Positions 48,333-60,408 of a stretch of 64,000 nt of DNA are shown here, one piece after another. Location: contig JAHEFB010000005.1 in assembly GCA_024640405.1 (NCBI GenBank), positions 1-64,000 of the forward strand, written 5' to 3'. The notes below the pieces were generated by a model. That model was not told the origin of the DNA. It made no database searches and worked only from the letters and a program-made list of their open reading frames with translations. The DNA is from Alphaproteobacteria bacterium (GTDB taxonomy: Bacteria > Pseudomonadota > Alphaproteobacteria > Rhizobiales > Aestuariivirgaceae). A program made the position numbers and the translations under genes. Positions within the stretch are counted from its first letter, which is position 1, and every line of letters starts with the position of its first letter.

Positions 48333-48785
48333 ATGAAGCTGCAGGTCTCGAGCCGAATAGCGATTTTTGCTCTGATCGAATTGGCCGCCGACCCTGAACG
48401 GCAGGTATCGGTTGCAGAGATCGGTCAAAAATACGGTGTTTCAGCGCATCACCTGGCAAAGGTGATGCACGCACTGGGGCGGGCCGGACTGGTTCGATCG
48501 ATCCGTGGTGTTGGGGGAGGATACAGCTTTTCAGGCAATGCCAGGCGCACAACACTGCTCGATGTCATTCTGCTTTTTGAAGAAGTGTCGCCGGGCAGTG
48601 ACGAGCTGGATTCGGAATCTGAAGCAACACTGGCTGGCCAGGCGTTGCGGCAGGTTCTCAACGAAATCGATGACATCGCCCGTGCCACACTAGGTGCGAT
48701 CACCATATCAACAATGCTCAAGCAGATCGAACGATATCCCGGTAGTACCAGGGAGATCATCTCGGAAGTCGCGAGTGTTGATTGA
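48333..48785 (+). CDS. badM: Rrf2-family transcriptional regulator, BadM-like
   Basis: A 150-residue winged-helix regulator: MKLQVSSRIAIFALIELA, recognition region VSAHHLAKVMHALGRAGLVRSIRGVGGGYSF (the GGxxL/F wing), then a dimerisation helix. It has no cysteines, so unlike IscR or NsrR it cannot hold an Fe-S cluster and should sense a small molecule. ATG 48333 is preferred over GTG 48324 because CAGGTGG lies six bases upstream. It is the only regulator gene in the aromatic region, and the 32-bp palindrome at five promoters is of a length typical for Rrf2 sites. Rrf2-family BadM represses benzoyl-CoA reductase genes in R. palustris. Confidence 0.8.
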   Translation: MKLQVSSRIAIFALIELAADPERQVSVAEIGQKYGVSAHHLAKVMHALGRAGLVRSIRGVGGGYSFSGNARRTTLLDVILLFEEVSPGSDELDSESEATLAGQALRQVLNEIDDIARATLGAITISTMLKQIERYPGSTREIISEVASVD

Positions 48786-48786
48786 A

Positions 48787-49188
48787 TTAAGGTGCGCGCG
48801 GGATGACTGCGGTTGCCTCAAGTTCGATTTTCGCCGGGTGATCGAGCAAGTCGGATACAAAAACCATGCTCATGGCGGGAAAATGTGTCTCCATTAGCTG
48901 ACGCCATATTTTGCCCAGATGCGGTCGCGCCTCGAGGTATGATGGTTTGTCACAACAATAAGCAGTCATGCGGCAAATGTGTTCCGGACGCCCGCCGCCT
49001 TGCGACAGCACAGCAAGGATGTTCCTAAGCGCTTGCTCAAACTGCGGAACGAGATCTTCGCTTTCAAACACCTGCTGCTCATTCCAGCCGACCTGGCCAG
49101 CGACAAACACGATCTGTCCGCCCGGCACCATGATGCCATTTGAATATCCAATCGGCTGTGCCCATTCGGGCGGCTGGAGGACGTGCAC
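48787..49188 (-). CDS. RidA/YjgF family protein
   Basis: A 133-residue RidA-fold protein, a family that deaminates reactive enamine/imine intermediates, though divergent members act on other small molecules. GTG at 49188 is the start, with AGGAAAA six bases upstream. The core GGQIVFVAGQVGWNEQQ and QALRNILAVLSQGGGRPEHICRMTAY are family-like. The canonical substrate arginine (usually in a C(I/V)RVQV-type segment) is not in place, so classic imine deaminase activity is doubtful. Divergent from the ligase gene with operator E between them. Confidence 0.8.
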   Translation of the reverse strand: MHVLQPPEWAQPIGYSNGIMVPGGQIVFVAGQVGWNEQQVFESEDLVPQFEQALRNILAVLSQGGGRPEHICRMTAYCCDKPSYLEARPHLGKIWRQLMETHFPAMSMVFVSDLLDHPAKIELEATAVIPRAP

Positions 49189-49236
49189 AACAGTTTTCCT
49201 GTCTCGTAATAAGAAGTTTCAGGTTGAATTATATCG

Positions 49237-49268
49237 AAAACAGTATTAGAGTACTTTAATACTGATAT
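49237..49268. promoter_or_regulatory. BadM-like operator E, between ridA and the aryl-CoA ligase
   Basis: TATTA, AGTACT (49250-49255) and TAATAC are perfect; the outer parts of both arms are weaker (24 of 30 defined positions). It lies 48 bp from ridA and 38 or 68 bp from the ligase, depending on start. Confidence 0.7.
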
Positions 49269-49336
49269 ATAATCAAGCCTGTACCGGAACGAGGGGGTGC
49301 GGTTGGGTGCTTCTGGCAGACACGGGTAAAGCCGCC

Positions 49337-50881
49337 ATGAAATTTCCACGTCAGTACAATGCCGCCAATGAATTCGTTGATCGCAATGTCAGCAATGGGC
49401 GCGGTGCAAAGGTTGCTTTTGTTGATGGCGAACGAACCCTGACCTATGAGGCGCTGCAACTCGCCACACGCAAGGTGGCCAACCTCTTGCGTGACCTTGA
49501 GATAAAGCACGAAACCCGCATCGCCATGCTGATGCTCGATACCGTCGATTTTCCAGCCGTTTTCTGGGGAGCTTTACGTGCCGGTGTCGTACCTGTGTGT
49601 CTCAATACACTCCTCACGAGCCAGCAGTATCAGTACATGCTGTCGGACAGCAGGGCCGAAGCGCTATTTGTTTCCAAAGAGTTGCTGGCAGTGGTTGAAC
49701 CTATACTGGGCAGCTGTCAATTCCTGAGAAATGTTGTGGTGGTCGGCGGTGAGACCAGCAGATACTTGGCCTTTGAAGATCTGTTCGCTAACTCCAGCGA
49801 CGAATTTGAGACTGCCGACACGTGTGCCGATGAAGTGGCCTTTTGGCTGTATTCGTCGGGGTCGACCGGTGATCCCAAAGGAGTAAGGCATGTTCATTCG
49901 AGCCCGATGTATGTTGCCAACCACTACGGCAAGGGAGTTCTGGACATAGCGCAGGATGATGTATGTTTCTCCGCTGCCAAGCTGTTTTTTGCCTATGGTT
50001 TCGGGGCAGGGATGGCGGTGCCGATGTCGGTGGGTGCAACTACCGTCCTGGCGCCAGGCCGACCGACGCCTTCATCTGTCCTTGACGTGTTGAACAAACA
50101 CCAGCCAACGATCTTATTTGGGGTGCCAACGCTTTATGCCGCGATGCTGGCTGATCCCGAGTGCACAAAAGACAACAGTTCGGCAAAACTGCGGCTGTGC
50201 ATTTCTGCCGGTGAGGCGCTACCGGAAGATGTCGGAAAGACCTGGAAAAGTAGGTTGGGCGTGGACATACTCGACGGCATTGGATCAACAGAGATGTTGC
50301 ACGTGTTCTTGTCCAATAAGCCCGATGACATTCGCTACGGAACCTCAGGTAAGGAAATCGACGGGTACGCATTGCGATTGGTAGATGAAGACGGCCGCGA
50401 TGTTGAGGCCGATGAAATCGGCGAGCTTGTGGTGTGCGGGGGCTCGGCGGCAGATGGTTACTGGAATCAACGCGAGAAATCGCGCGCTACCTTTGAAGGG
50501 GTATGGACGCGAACCGGTGATAAGTATTTTCAAGATAGCGACGGTTACTACCATTATTGCGGGCGCACCGACGACATGTTCAAGGTGAGTGGCCGCTGGG
50601 TGTCGCCGTTCGAAGTCGAGCAGGCACTGGTATCACATCCTGCTGTTCTGGAAGCTGCCGTTGTCGCAAAAGAAGACTCAAAAGGGTTGGTGAAGCCAAA
50701 GGCGTTTGTAGTCCTCAATGCTGATGCCGGCAAGGAATGCCTGTTTGAGCCCCTGAAGGCGCATGTCAAATCATCGGTTGGTGCCTGGAAATATCCGAGA
50801 TGGATCGACTTTGTCAGCACGCTTCCGAAAACTGCCACCGGCAAGATTCAACGCTACAAATTGCGCGACACAATGAACTGA
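49337..50881 (+). CDS. Benzoate/4-hydroxybenzoate-CoA ligase (BadA/BclA type)
   Basis: A 514-residue adenylate-forming ligase that would activate benzoate or 4-hydroxybenzoate to the CoA thioester. The signatures YSSGSTGDPKGVRHVH, ILDGIGSTEMLHVFLSNKPDD, the TGDKYFQDSDGYYHYCGRTDDMFKVSGRWVSP hinge and the catalytic Lys in LPKTATGKIQRYKLR are characteristic of the benzoate-CoA ligase family. ATG 49337 begins MKFPRQYNAANEFVDRN; a GTG at 49307 with a better-spaced GAGGGGG is an alternative and adds ten residues. Single gene under operator E. Confidence 0.9.
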   Translation: MKFPRQYNAANEFVDRNVSNGRGAKVAFVDGERTLTYEALQLATRKVANLLRDLEIKHETRIAMLMLDTVDFPAVFWGALRAGVVPVCLNTLLTSQQYQYMLSDSRAEALFVSKELLAVVEPILGSCQFLRNVVVVGGETSRYLAFEDLFANSSDEFETADTCADEVAFWLYSSGSTGDPKGVRHVHSSPMYVANHYGKGVLDIAQDDVCFSAAKLFFAYGFGAGMAVPMSVGATTVLAPGRPTPSSVLDVLNKHQPTILFGVPTLYAAMLADPECTKDNSSAKLRLCISAGEALPEDVGKTWKSRLGVDILDGIGSTEMLHVFLSNKPDDIRYGTSGKEIDGYALRLVDEDGRDVEADEIGELVVCGGSAADGYWNQREKSRATFEGVWTRTGDKYFQDSDGYYHYCGRTDDMFKVSGRWVSPFEVEQALVSHPAVLEAAVVAKEDSKGLVKPKAFVVLNADAGKECLFEPLKAHVKSSVGAWKYPRWIDFVSTLPKTATGKIQRYKLRDTMN

Positions 50882-52909
<2,028 letters not shown>

Positions 52910-53031
52910 ATGGAAATTTGGCCCACGCCGGGGTTGAGTTGCCTGTCGCAGGGCTTATGGAACCAATGCGCTATCGCACAAGAGAGGATTTCAGCAGACC
53001 TATAAATGCCCTGGCAAACAGACCATCGTTT

Positions 53032-55716
<2,685 letters not shown>

Positions 55717-55923
55717 GCGATAATTGTAGCTTTGTGTCTCGCAGTTTGCTGCGTTCAACAGATATGTTTTGCGTTCCTGCACAGACCCTATCCTGAGTAT
55801 TCCAGGGTAGCATTGATGCAGCGCAAACAGGCCTCGGCGCATTCAGCGTACCGGCGATATTGAGGTTGGGCGAACATCGTTGCCGCAGATGACCGGGTCA
55901 GGCAGAATTTCTGCCAGCGGCAA

Positions 55924-56562
55924 TCAGACCCTACGATGCATCAGGATACTGCCCGACTTGCCCGGAAAGTCAGGGTGGGCGGGAAGGGTAACCCTATCGA
56001 CTGTCACGAAACCCCGCTTCTCATAGAACGAAATGGCGTTGAGATTGTCTGACCACACATGAAGACTGACTCTGTCATAGCCATCTGACTTGGCCTGCTC
56101 ATGCGAGTGATCAAGCAACCGACCGCCAATCCCACATTGGCGCCACTTGCTGCCGACAGCGAGGCTGTTGATGAACAGGCTTCCCCAATCCTGGAGACTG
56201 AATACCGGGTCAAGATATTGCCATCGTTCTGTACTGAGCAGGTCGTGGCCATGCTCACGCAGCAAATCAGCAGGGAACAGGTTGATCAGGCCTGCTATCT
56301 CATTGTTGCACGTATCAACGGCCACGAAACAGTTCTTATACGATAATGGCGAAGCCAGGACACCGACTGTCCATTTGAGAATTTCCATGGACGTAAAGCC
56401 TGGTATCAGATCGTCGAGTAGAAACTCATACAGACCATCCCCGGCCAGACGAATGTAGGATGCAACCGCAGCGCTGTCTTCAGTCGTTGCCCAGCGGTAT
56501 GAAATATCTGACACAGCATTCAAGTGACTTGTCTCTCCTGGAGCCTGTTTCTGATCTGACAA
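55924..56562 (-). CDS. GNAT-family N-acetyltransferase
   Basis: A 212-residue GNAT with the CoA loop KWRQCGIGGRLLDHSHEQA, beta4 strand GSLFINSLAVG and terminal GYDRVSLHVWSDNLNAISFYEKRGF, the usual motif B. It resembles the YitI/RimI-like group that acts on small molecules, but no substrate can be named. Upstream of the P-type ATPase gene in the same direction, with a 207-bp gap. Confidence 0.82.
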   Translation of the reverse strand: MSDQKQAPGETSHLNAVSDISYRWATTEDSAAVASYIRLAGDGLYEFLLDDLIPGFTSMEILKWTVGVLASPLSYKNCFVAVDTCNNEIAGLINLFPADLLREHGHDLLSTERWQYLDPVFSLQDWGSLFINSLAVGSKWRQCGIGGRLLDHSHEQAKSDGYDRVSLHVWSDNLNAISFYEKRGFVTVDRVTLPAHPDFPGKSGSILMHRRV

Positions 56563-56968
56563 TAACCGCCCCCAAAATCAAATTTCTGCCTCTCCGTATT
56601 GCTGAATCTAGACCGGTTTCCTCGCTACGCACCAGTTATCATTTTCATCCAGCGCGATGGGCAATAATGCCCCAAGACATTCGTACCGGTGTCGTGAACG
56701 CTGTCTGGCGAGCACTTGACACAAATCCTGCGGTTGCGTGGACAAGTGTGCTTTTTCGCGTTCCTGAGAGCATTGGGTCATGCTCTCGGGCAAACGGCCC
56801 ATTCATTGCAGATGTAACCACCAAAGCATCGAATGCGGGGTGAACTTCTGGACATTTCAGTTTGCGACACACCTTAAGTCTTATGCAGGCAATTGCGCCG
56901 GATCAATGCGCGAGACCAAGTTTGATGATGACATCTGTTTTTTAGATCAACCTTGGCGACTAAACGCA
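56563..56968. other. Divergent promoter region upstream of the thioredoxin-membrane protein
   Basis: About 400 bp without a convincing gene; the open frames over it show no protein-like pattern. A partial Crp/Fnr-type palindrome TTGCG-CCGG-ATCAA lies at 56893-56906, about 70 bp before the ATG at 56969, the geometry of an activator site. Confidence 0.4.
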
Positions 56969-58213
56969 ATGCTGCAGCGGATAATCCTCGTATTCCTCTT
57001 GCTGACCGGCACTTTCGCTGCGGTGTCTTCTCCGCGAACCGCAAGCGCGCTCACAGCTGAAAGTGGTTCCGTCACGGCCTATTTGTTCTGGCAGAAGGGT
57101 TGTCCGTACTGTGCTTCCGCCAAGGTGGAGTTGGAGCGAATAAGCAAGACACGGCCGGTCGTACAAGTCAGACCGATTGAGTTGGGCAAGTCAGCTGCCA
57201 ATGAGGTCTTGTACACCAGAGCGCTGGCTCATTTCGGGTTCGAACAGGCCGCTGTCCCGTTGGTTGTCATCGGGGGTACGCCGTTTCTCGGTTTTGCATC
57301 CCAGGGACGCAGCGCAGCAGCCTATGAACAGGCAATAACAAAGTGTCTTGATCGCAAATGCCCGGATATTCTTGCCGAATTATCCGGTTCTGAATTAGCC
57401 GAAGAGGCACCCGGAAGTGCCGGACACTTACCTTCTTCCGGCATTAACCGGCCATCAGTGATGCCCGAAACGATTTCTGTTCCCCTGCTGGGACCGGTTC
57501 GAACGCGGGATCTCTCACTTCCGGTGCTCACAGTGCTTCTGGCCGGAGTTGACGGATTCAATCCCTGCGCCATGTGGGTGCTTGTGTTTCTCATCGGCCT
57601 ACTGCTGGGGCTTGAGGATGAGAGGCGCATGTGGCTGTTGGGCGGGGCATTCCTGTCGGCAACCGCTGTTATGTATTTCGCGGTGATGGCGACATGGCTC
57701 AATCTGGTTTTGGTTCTGGGCGCCGTGACATGGTTACGCCTGGCAATCGGGGCGCTTGCACTCGGTGTCGGTTTCTATTTCCTGCGCGAGTACTGGACGA
57801 AACCGGAAGCTGCCTGCAAGGTCGTCAACCCCGGTCGCAGACGCAACATGATGGACGCGTTTCGGTCAGTCGTCGAGCAGGACCGCCTGGTCTTGGCGGT
57901 GCTGGGCATGATGGCCTTGGCGGTGGGTGTCAACCTCATCGAGTTGTTGTGTTCTGCCGGTGTGCCCGCTGTCTACACCCAGATACTGACGCTCAACGAC
58001 TTGCCTGCCTCCACATACTATTCATATATCGGCCTCTACATTGCGGTGTTCATGTTTGACGACATTGCGATATTTGCAACCGCGATGTTTGCGTTGCGCG
58101 TAAGCGGTTTGACCGGAAGCTACGCTAGATACTCGCACCTGATCGGAGGCGTGGTTTTGATGGCAATCGGCGCGGTCATGTTGTTGCGTCCCGAACTGCT
58201 GAGCTTCGGTTAA
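56969..58213 (+). CDS. Thioredoxin/glutaredoxin domain fused to a DsbD-like membrane domain
   Basis: A 414-residue protein with a signal peptide (RIILVFLLLTGTFAAVSSP). A thioredoxin-like domain with active site FWQKGCPYCASAK follows, then a linker to about residue 185, then six to seven transmembrane helices with GFNPCAMWVLVFLIGLLLG. That segment resembles the first helix of DsbD/CcdA proteins with its redox cysteine, and a later LCSAG may supply the second. It would move reducing equivalents across the membrane or sense redox state. ATG 56969 is set by the signal peptide. Confidence 0.78.
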   Translation: MLQRIILVFLLLTGTFAAVSSPRTASALTAESGSVTAYLFWQKGCPYCASAKVELERISKTRPVVQVRPIELGKSAANEVLYTRALAHFGFEQAAVPLVVIGGTPFLGFASQGRSAAAYEQAITKCLDRKCPDILAELSGSELAEEAPGSAGHLPSSGINRPSVMPETISVPLLGPVRTRDLSLPVLTVLLAGVDGFNPCAMWVLVFLIGLLLGLEDERRMWLLGGAFLSATAVMYFAVMATWLNLVLVLGAVTWLRLAIGALALGVGFYFLREYWTKPEAACKVVNPGRRRNMMDAFRSVVEQDRLVLAVLGMMALAVGVNLIELLCSAGVPAVYTQILTLNDLPASTYYSYIGLYIAVFMFDDIAIFATAMFALRVSGLTGSYARYSHLIGGVVLMAIGAVMLLRPELLSFG

Positions 58214-58341
58214 AGTCGAACCTGTTGCCGAACGCTGCGCTCAATCAGCTGTGGCGGCGACAACTAAACTGGTCTGGGAGCTTTCCAAAGTCGGGGTCGC
58301 GCATTTCCCTGTTCCTGACATTTCAGCTCAGCTGACTGATT

Positions 58342-58355
58342 TTGACATTGGTCAA
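58342..58355. promoter_or_regulatory. Crp/Fnr-type binding site (TTGAC-N4-GTCAA)
   Basis: A perfect 5-bp palindrome with 4-bp spacing and the TTGA core of FNR/FixK/Dnr sites. Its centre at 58348.5 would be at -41.5 if transcription starts near 58390. TATGAT at 58377-58382 sits where the matching -10 element should be. It precedes the basic exported protein gene. Confidence 0.65.
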
Positions 58356-58404
58356 TGAAGCGTTCCATTTGATCGGTATGATGCTGTGTCAGGGAGGAGT
58401 AAGC

Positions 58405-58881
58405 ATGAACAAAGCCCATTCTGTGAAGAGCGTCTCATCAGCAATCCTGATTGCGGTAGCTGCAGTCGTTGCAAGTGTACCGGTTACCCGTGCAACGGTG
58501 GTAGACCGTTCAACATTTTCCTCGAACTTGCCTACAATCGATGCGAAGGAAGGTGTCGAGTTGATCCGCAAGCGGCGCAGCGCCCGCAAGGCGCGCCGGC
58601 ATGCTCGCAAGCATCGCCGCAAGGCGCGCCGGTCGCGCCGATATCACCGCAGATATGCCAGGCGTGGACATCGACGCAGGCACCGCAGGTATCGGCGCGG
58701 CATCTACGTCAGCCCCTATATCTACAGCATTCCGTACGGCTATTATTATCCTTATCGGTCGCGTCGCTATTATGGCTTGCCTCGGTGCACAAAATGGCAT
58801 CGCAGGTGCGTGCGAAACTGGGGATATGGCAACCGCAACTACAGAGGTTGTATGCGTTATCATGGTTGCCGCCCACGTTGA
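58405..58881 (+). CDS. Exported arginine/histidine/tyrosine-rich basic protein
   Basis: A 158-residue protein with a signal peptide (SAILIAVAAVVASVPVTRA). Residues 55-100 are an extreme RR/HRR run, then a tyrosine-rich stretch (YIYSIPYGYYYPYRSRRYYG) and a C-terminal part with four cysteines (PRCTKWHRRCVRNWGYGNRN and later). The composition suggests a nucleic-acid- or surface-binding periplasmic protein. GGGAGGAG precedes the ATG. Alphaproteobacteria encode many such small secreted proteins of unknown role. Confidence 0.75.
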   Translation: MNKAHSVKSVSSAILIAVAAVVASVPVTRATVVDRSTFSSNLPTIDAKEGVELIRKRRSARKARRHARKHRRKARRSRRYHRRYARRGHRRRHRRYRRGIYVSPYIYSIPYGYYYPYRSRRYYGLPRCTKWHRRCVRNWGYGNRNYRGCMRYHGCRPR

Positions 58882-58936
58882 GTGAACAGGGCATTGCCAG
58901 ATGCATTCATACTCGCAACCGGAAGGAGGACCGCCA

Positions 58937-59182
58937 ATGAATTCTGCGAAAGCCTGGTTGCTGGAACAGTTCCCCGACTATGAAAGGGCCATCCACCAGT
59001 TGTGGGGCTCTGACAAGGGGTTTGAGGCGACCAGTCACGAATTGCAGGAAGTCCAGTTGAAGGTTGACAGACTGAATGCGCAAAGCGACCCGACCGAGCC
59101 CATAGAGGCTGAAAGGTTAAAGGCAAGGCGTGACGCCCTGCACCGTGAGCTGATGATGCTCATGGGTGCAAACATGAGGTAA
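58937..59182 (+). CDS. YdcH/DUF465-like small coiled-coil protein
   Basis: An 81-residue helical protein with the pattern PDYERAIHQLWGSDKGFEATSHELQE followed by a second long helix (ERLKARRDALHRELMMLMG), as in the YdcH/DUF465 family. GGAAGGAGGA before the ATG is a strong ribosome-binding site. It lies 55 bp after the basic exported protein gene and 48 bp before the next, so all three may form one transcript. Function unknown. Confidence 0.7.
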   Translation: MNSAKAWLLEQFPDYERAIHQLWGSDKGFEATSHELQEVQLKVDRLNAQSDPTEPIEAERLKARRDALHRELMMLMGANMR

Positions 59183-59230
59183 TATGGGGACAAGGTCTTG
59201 ATGGACTGTAATGAGCATTTCTGACTGGAG

Positions 59231-60154
59231 ATGAAACAACTCGTCAACAAGGCAGGAGCACGGCAAACAGCAGCGGGAATTGACTGGAACCGCTGGATCG
59301 CCGCACGATTGCGCGACGTGGCCGACTTGCTTGAACAGCAGGGTGCGAACCCTTTCCGCACCGGAGCGTACAGGCGTGCGGCAGGTACTCTCGATACATT
59401 GCAGCGAAATGCCGGTGACATCGTTGCCCATGAGGGTGTGGAAGGATTGATTGAATTGCCACACATCGGCAAGTCGATCGCATCAGCGATTGTCGAGATG
59501 ATCCAGACCGGCCGCTGGTTGCAACTTGAACGTCTGCGGGGTTCGACCGACCCGCTGATGCTGTTTCGCACCATACCCGGGATTGGGCCCAAATTGGCCG
59601 CAGACATGGAAACCCACTTGCATGCCGAGACACTGGAAGATCTAGAGGCTGCAGCATATGACGGACGTCTGGATGAAGTCCCGGGAATTGGTCCTCGAAG
59701 AGTAACGGCAATTCGTCAGGCCCTGGCCAGCCTCTTGCAGCGCCGCCGGGTTGGCAAGATGTCGGAAGTGACGAAGCTACCCGATATCGCGTACCTGCTT
59801 GATGTGGATCGTGAATATCGGGAGATGTCCAAGGCAGGCAAATTGCCTCTAATACAGCCCCGCCGTTTCGCCTCCGATGAAGGCGCGTGCCTGCCAATTT
59901 ATCATGCACAACGGGGTAACTGGCATTTTACCGCACTTTACTCAAACACTCCACGGGCCCATGAACTGGGCAGGACGCGTGACTGGGTGGTGATCTATTT
60001 CCATGCCGACAGCGAGCCGGAAGCGCAGTGCACTGTGGTCACTGAGCATTTCGGCCCGTTGCGAGGTCTAAGGGTGGTCCGGGGCAGGGAACAGGAGTCC
60101 GGCCAGTTTCATGCGCATCCACGAGGGCGAGGGAATAGTACTCCAGACGAATAG
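59231..60154 (+). CDS. Helix-hairpin-helix protein related to the N-terminal part of family X DNA polymerases
   Basis: A 307-residue protein whose first 170 residues match the 8-kDa domain and fingers of family X polymerases (VADLLEQQGANPFRTGAYRRAAGTL). It has three HhH-like loops: LPHIGKSIASAI, IPGIGPKLAADM and VPGIGPRRVTAI. The catalytic palm with its Asp triad is absent, so it should bind DNA without polymerising. The C-terminal 120 residues (WHFTALYSNTPRAHELGRTRDWVVIYFHADS) are a conserved-looking domain without a name I know. Confidence 0.78.
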   Translation: MKQLVNKAGARQTAAGIDWNRWIAARLRDVADLLEQQGANPFRTGAYRRAAGTLDTLQRNAGDIVAHEGVEGLIELPHIGKSIASAIVEMIQTGRWLQLERLRGSTDPLMLFRTIPGIGPKLAADMETHLHAETLEDLEAAAYDGRLDEVPGIGPRRVTAIRQALASLLQRRRVGKMSEVTKLPDIAYLLDVDREYREMSKAGKLPLIQPRRFASDEGACLPIYHAQRGNWHFTALYSNTPRAHELGRTRDWVVIYFHADSEPEAQCTVVTEHFGPLRGLRVVRGREQESGQFHAHPRGRGNSTPDE

Positions 60155-60408
60155 GTGTCTCGTGCCGGCAAGTCCATGTTGACTGTCGAAACGCCGGAGC
60201 CGCAAGAGAACGAAGACTGCTGACCCTCATTTACAGCTTGGCCGGTGGCATGAATGCCTACGATCTGTGCGAGAAAGGCGCAAGCGCCGGCCGGTCAGTC
60301 ACCAGAGGACAAGTTTGAGCAAGGCTTGATACAGATCATATGGTGGGCTGTGAGGTCAGCGTAATTTGCACATTGTAAAAAACCAGCCCGAGATTGGGAT
60401 ACTTTCAA
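60155..60408. other. Promoter region of the Lon-like gene
   Basis: Contains no gene. The only recognised element is the Fnr-type box at 60326-60339 (separate entry); TAATTT at 60362-60367 is a plausible -10 element. Confidence 0.45.
60326..60339. promoter_or_regulatory. Fnr/FixK-type box (TTGAT-N4-ATCAT)
   Basis: TTGAT (60326-60330), ACAG, ATCAT (60335-60339) matches the TTGAT-N4-ATCAA consensus at nine of ten positions. It lies about 76 bp upstream of the Lon-like start, compatible with activation from -41.5. Confidence 0.65.

Noticed and set aside
56460..56843. 127-residue plus-strand ORF overlapping the GNAT start region
   Set aside because: Overlaps the start of the reverse-strand GNAT gene and shows no domain or start signal.
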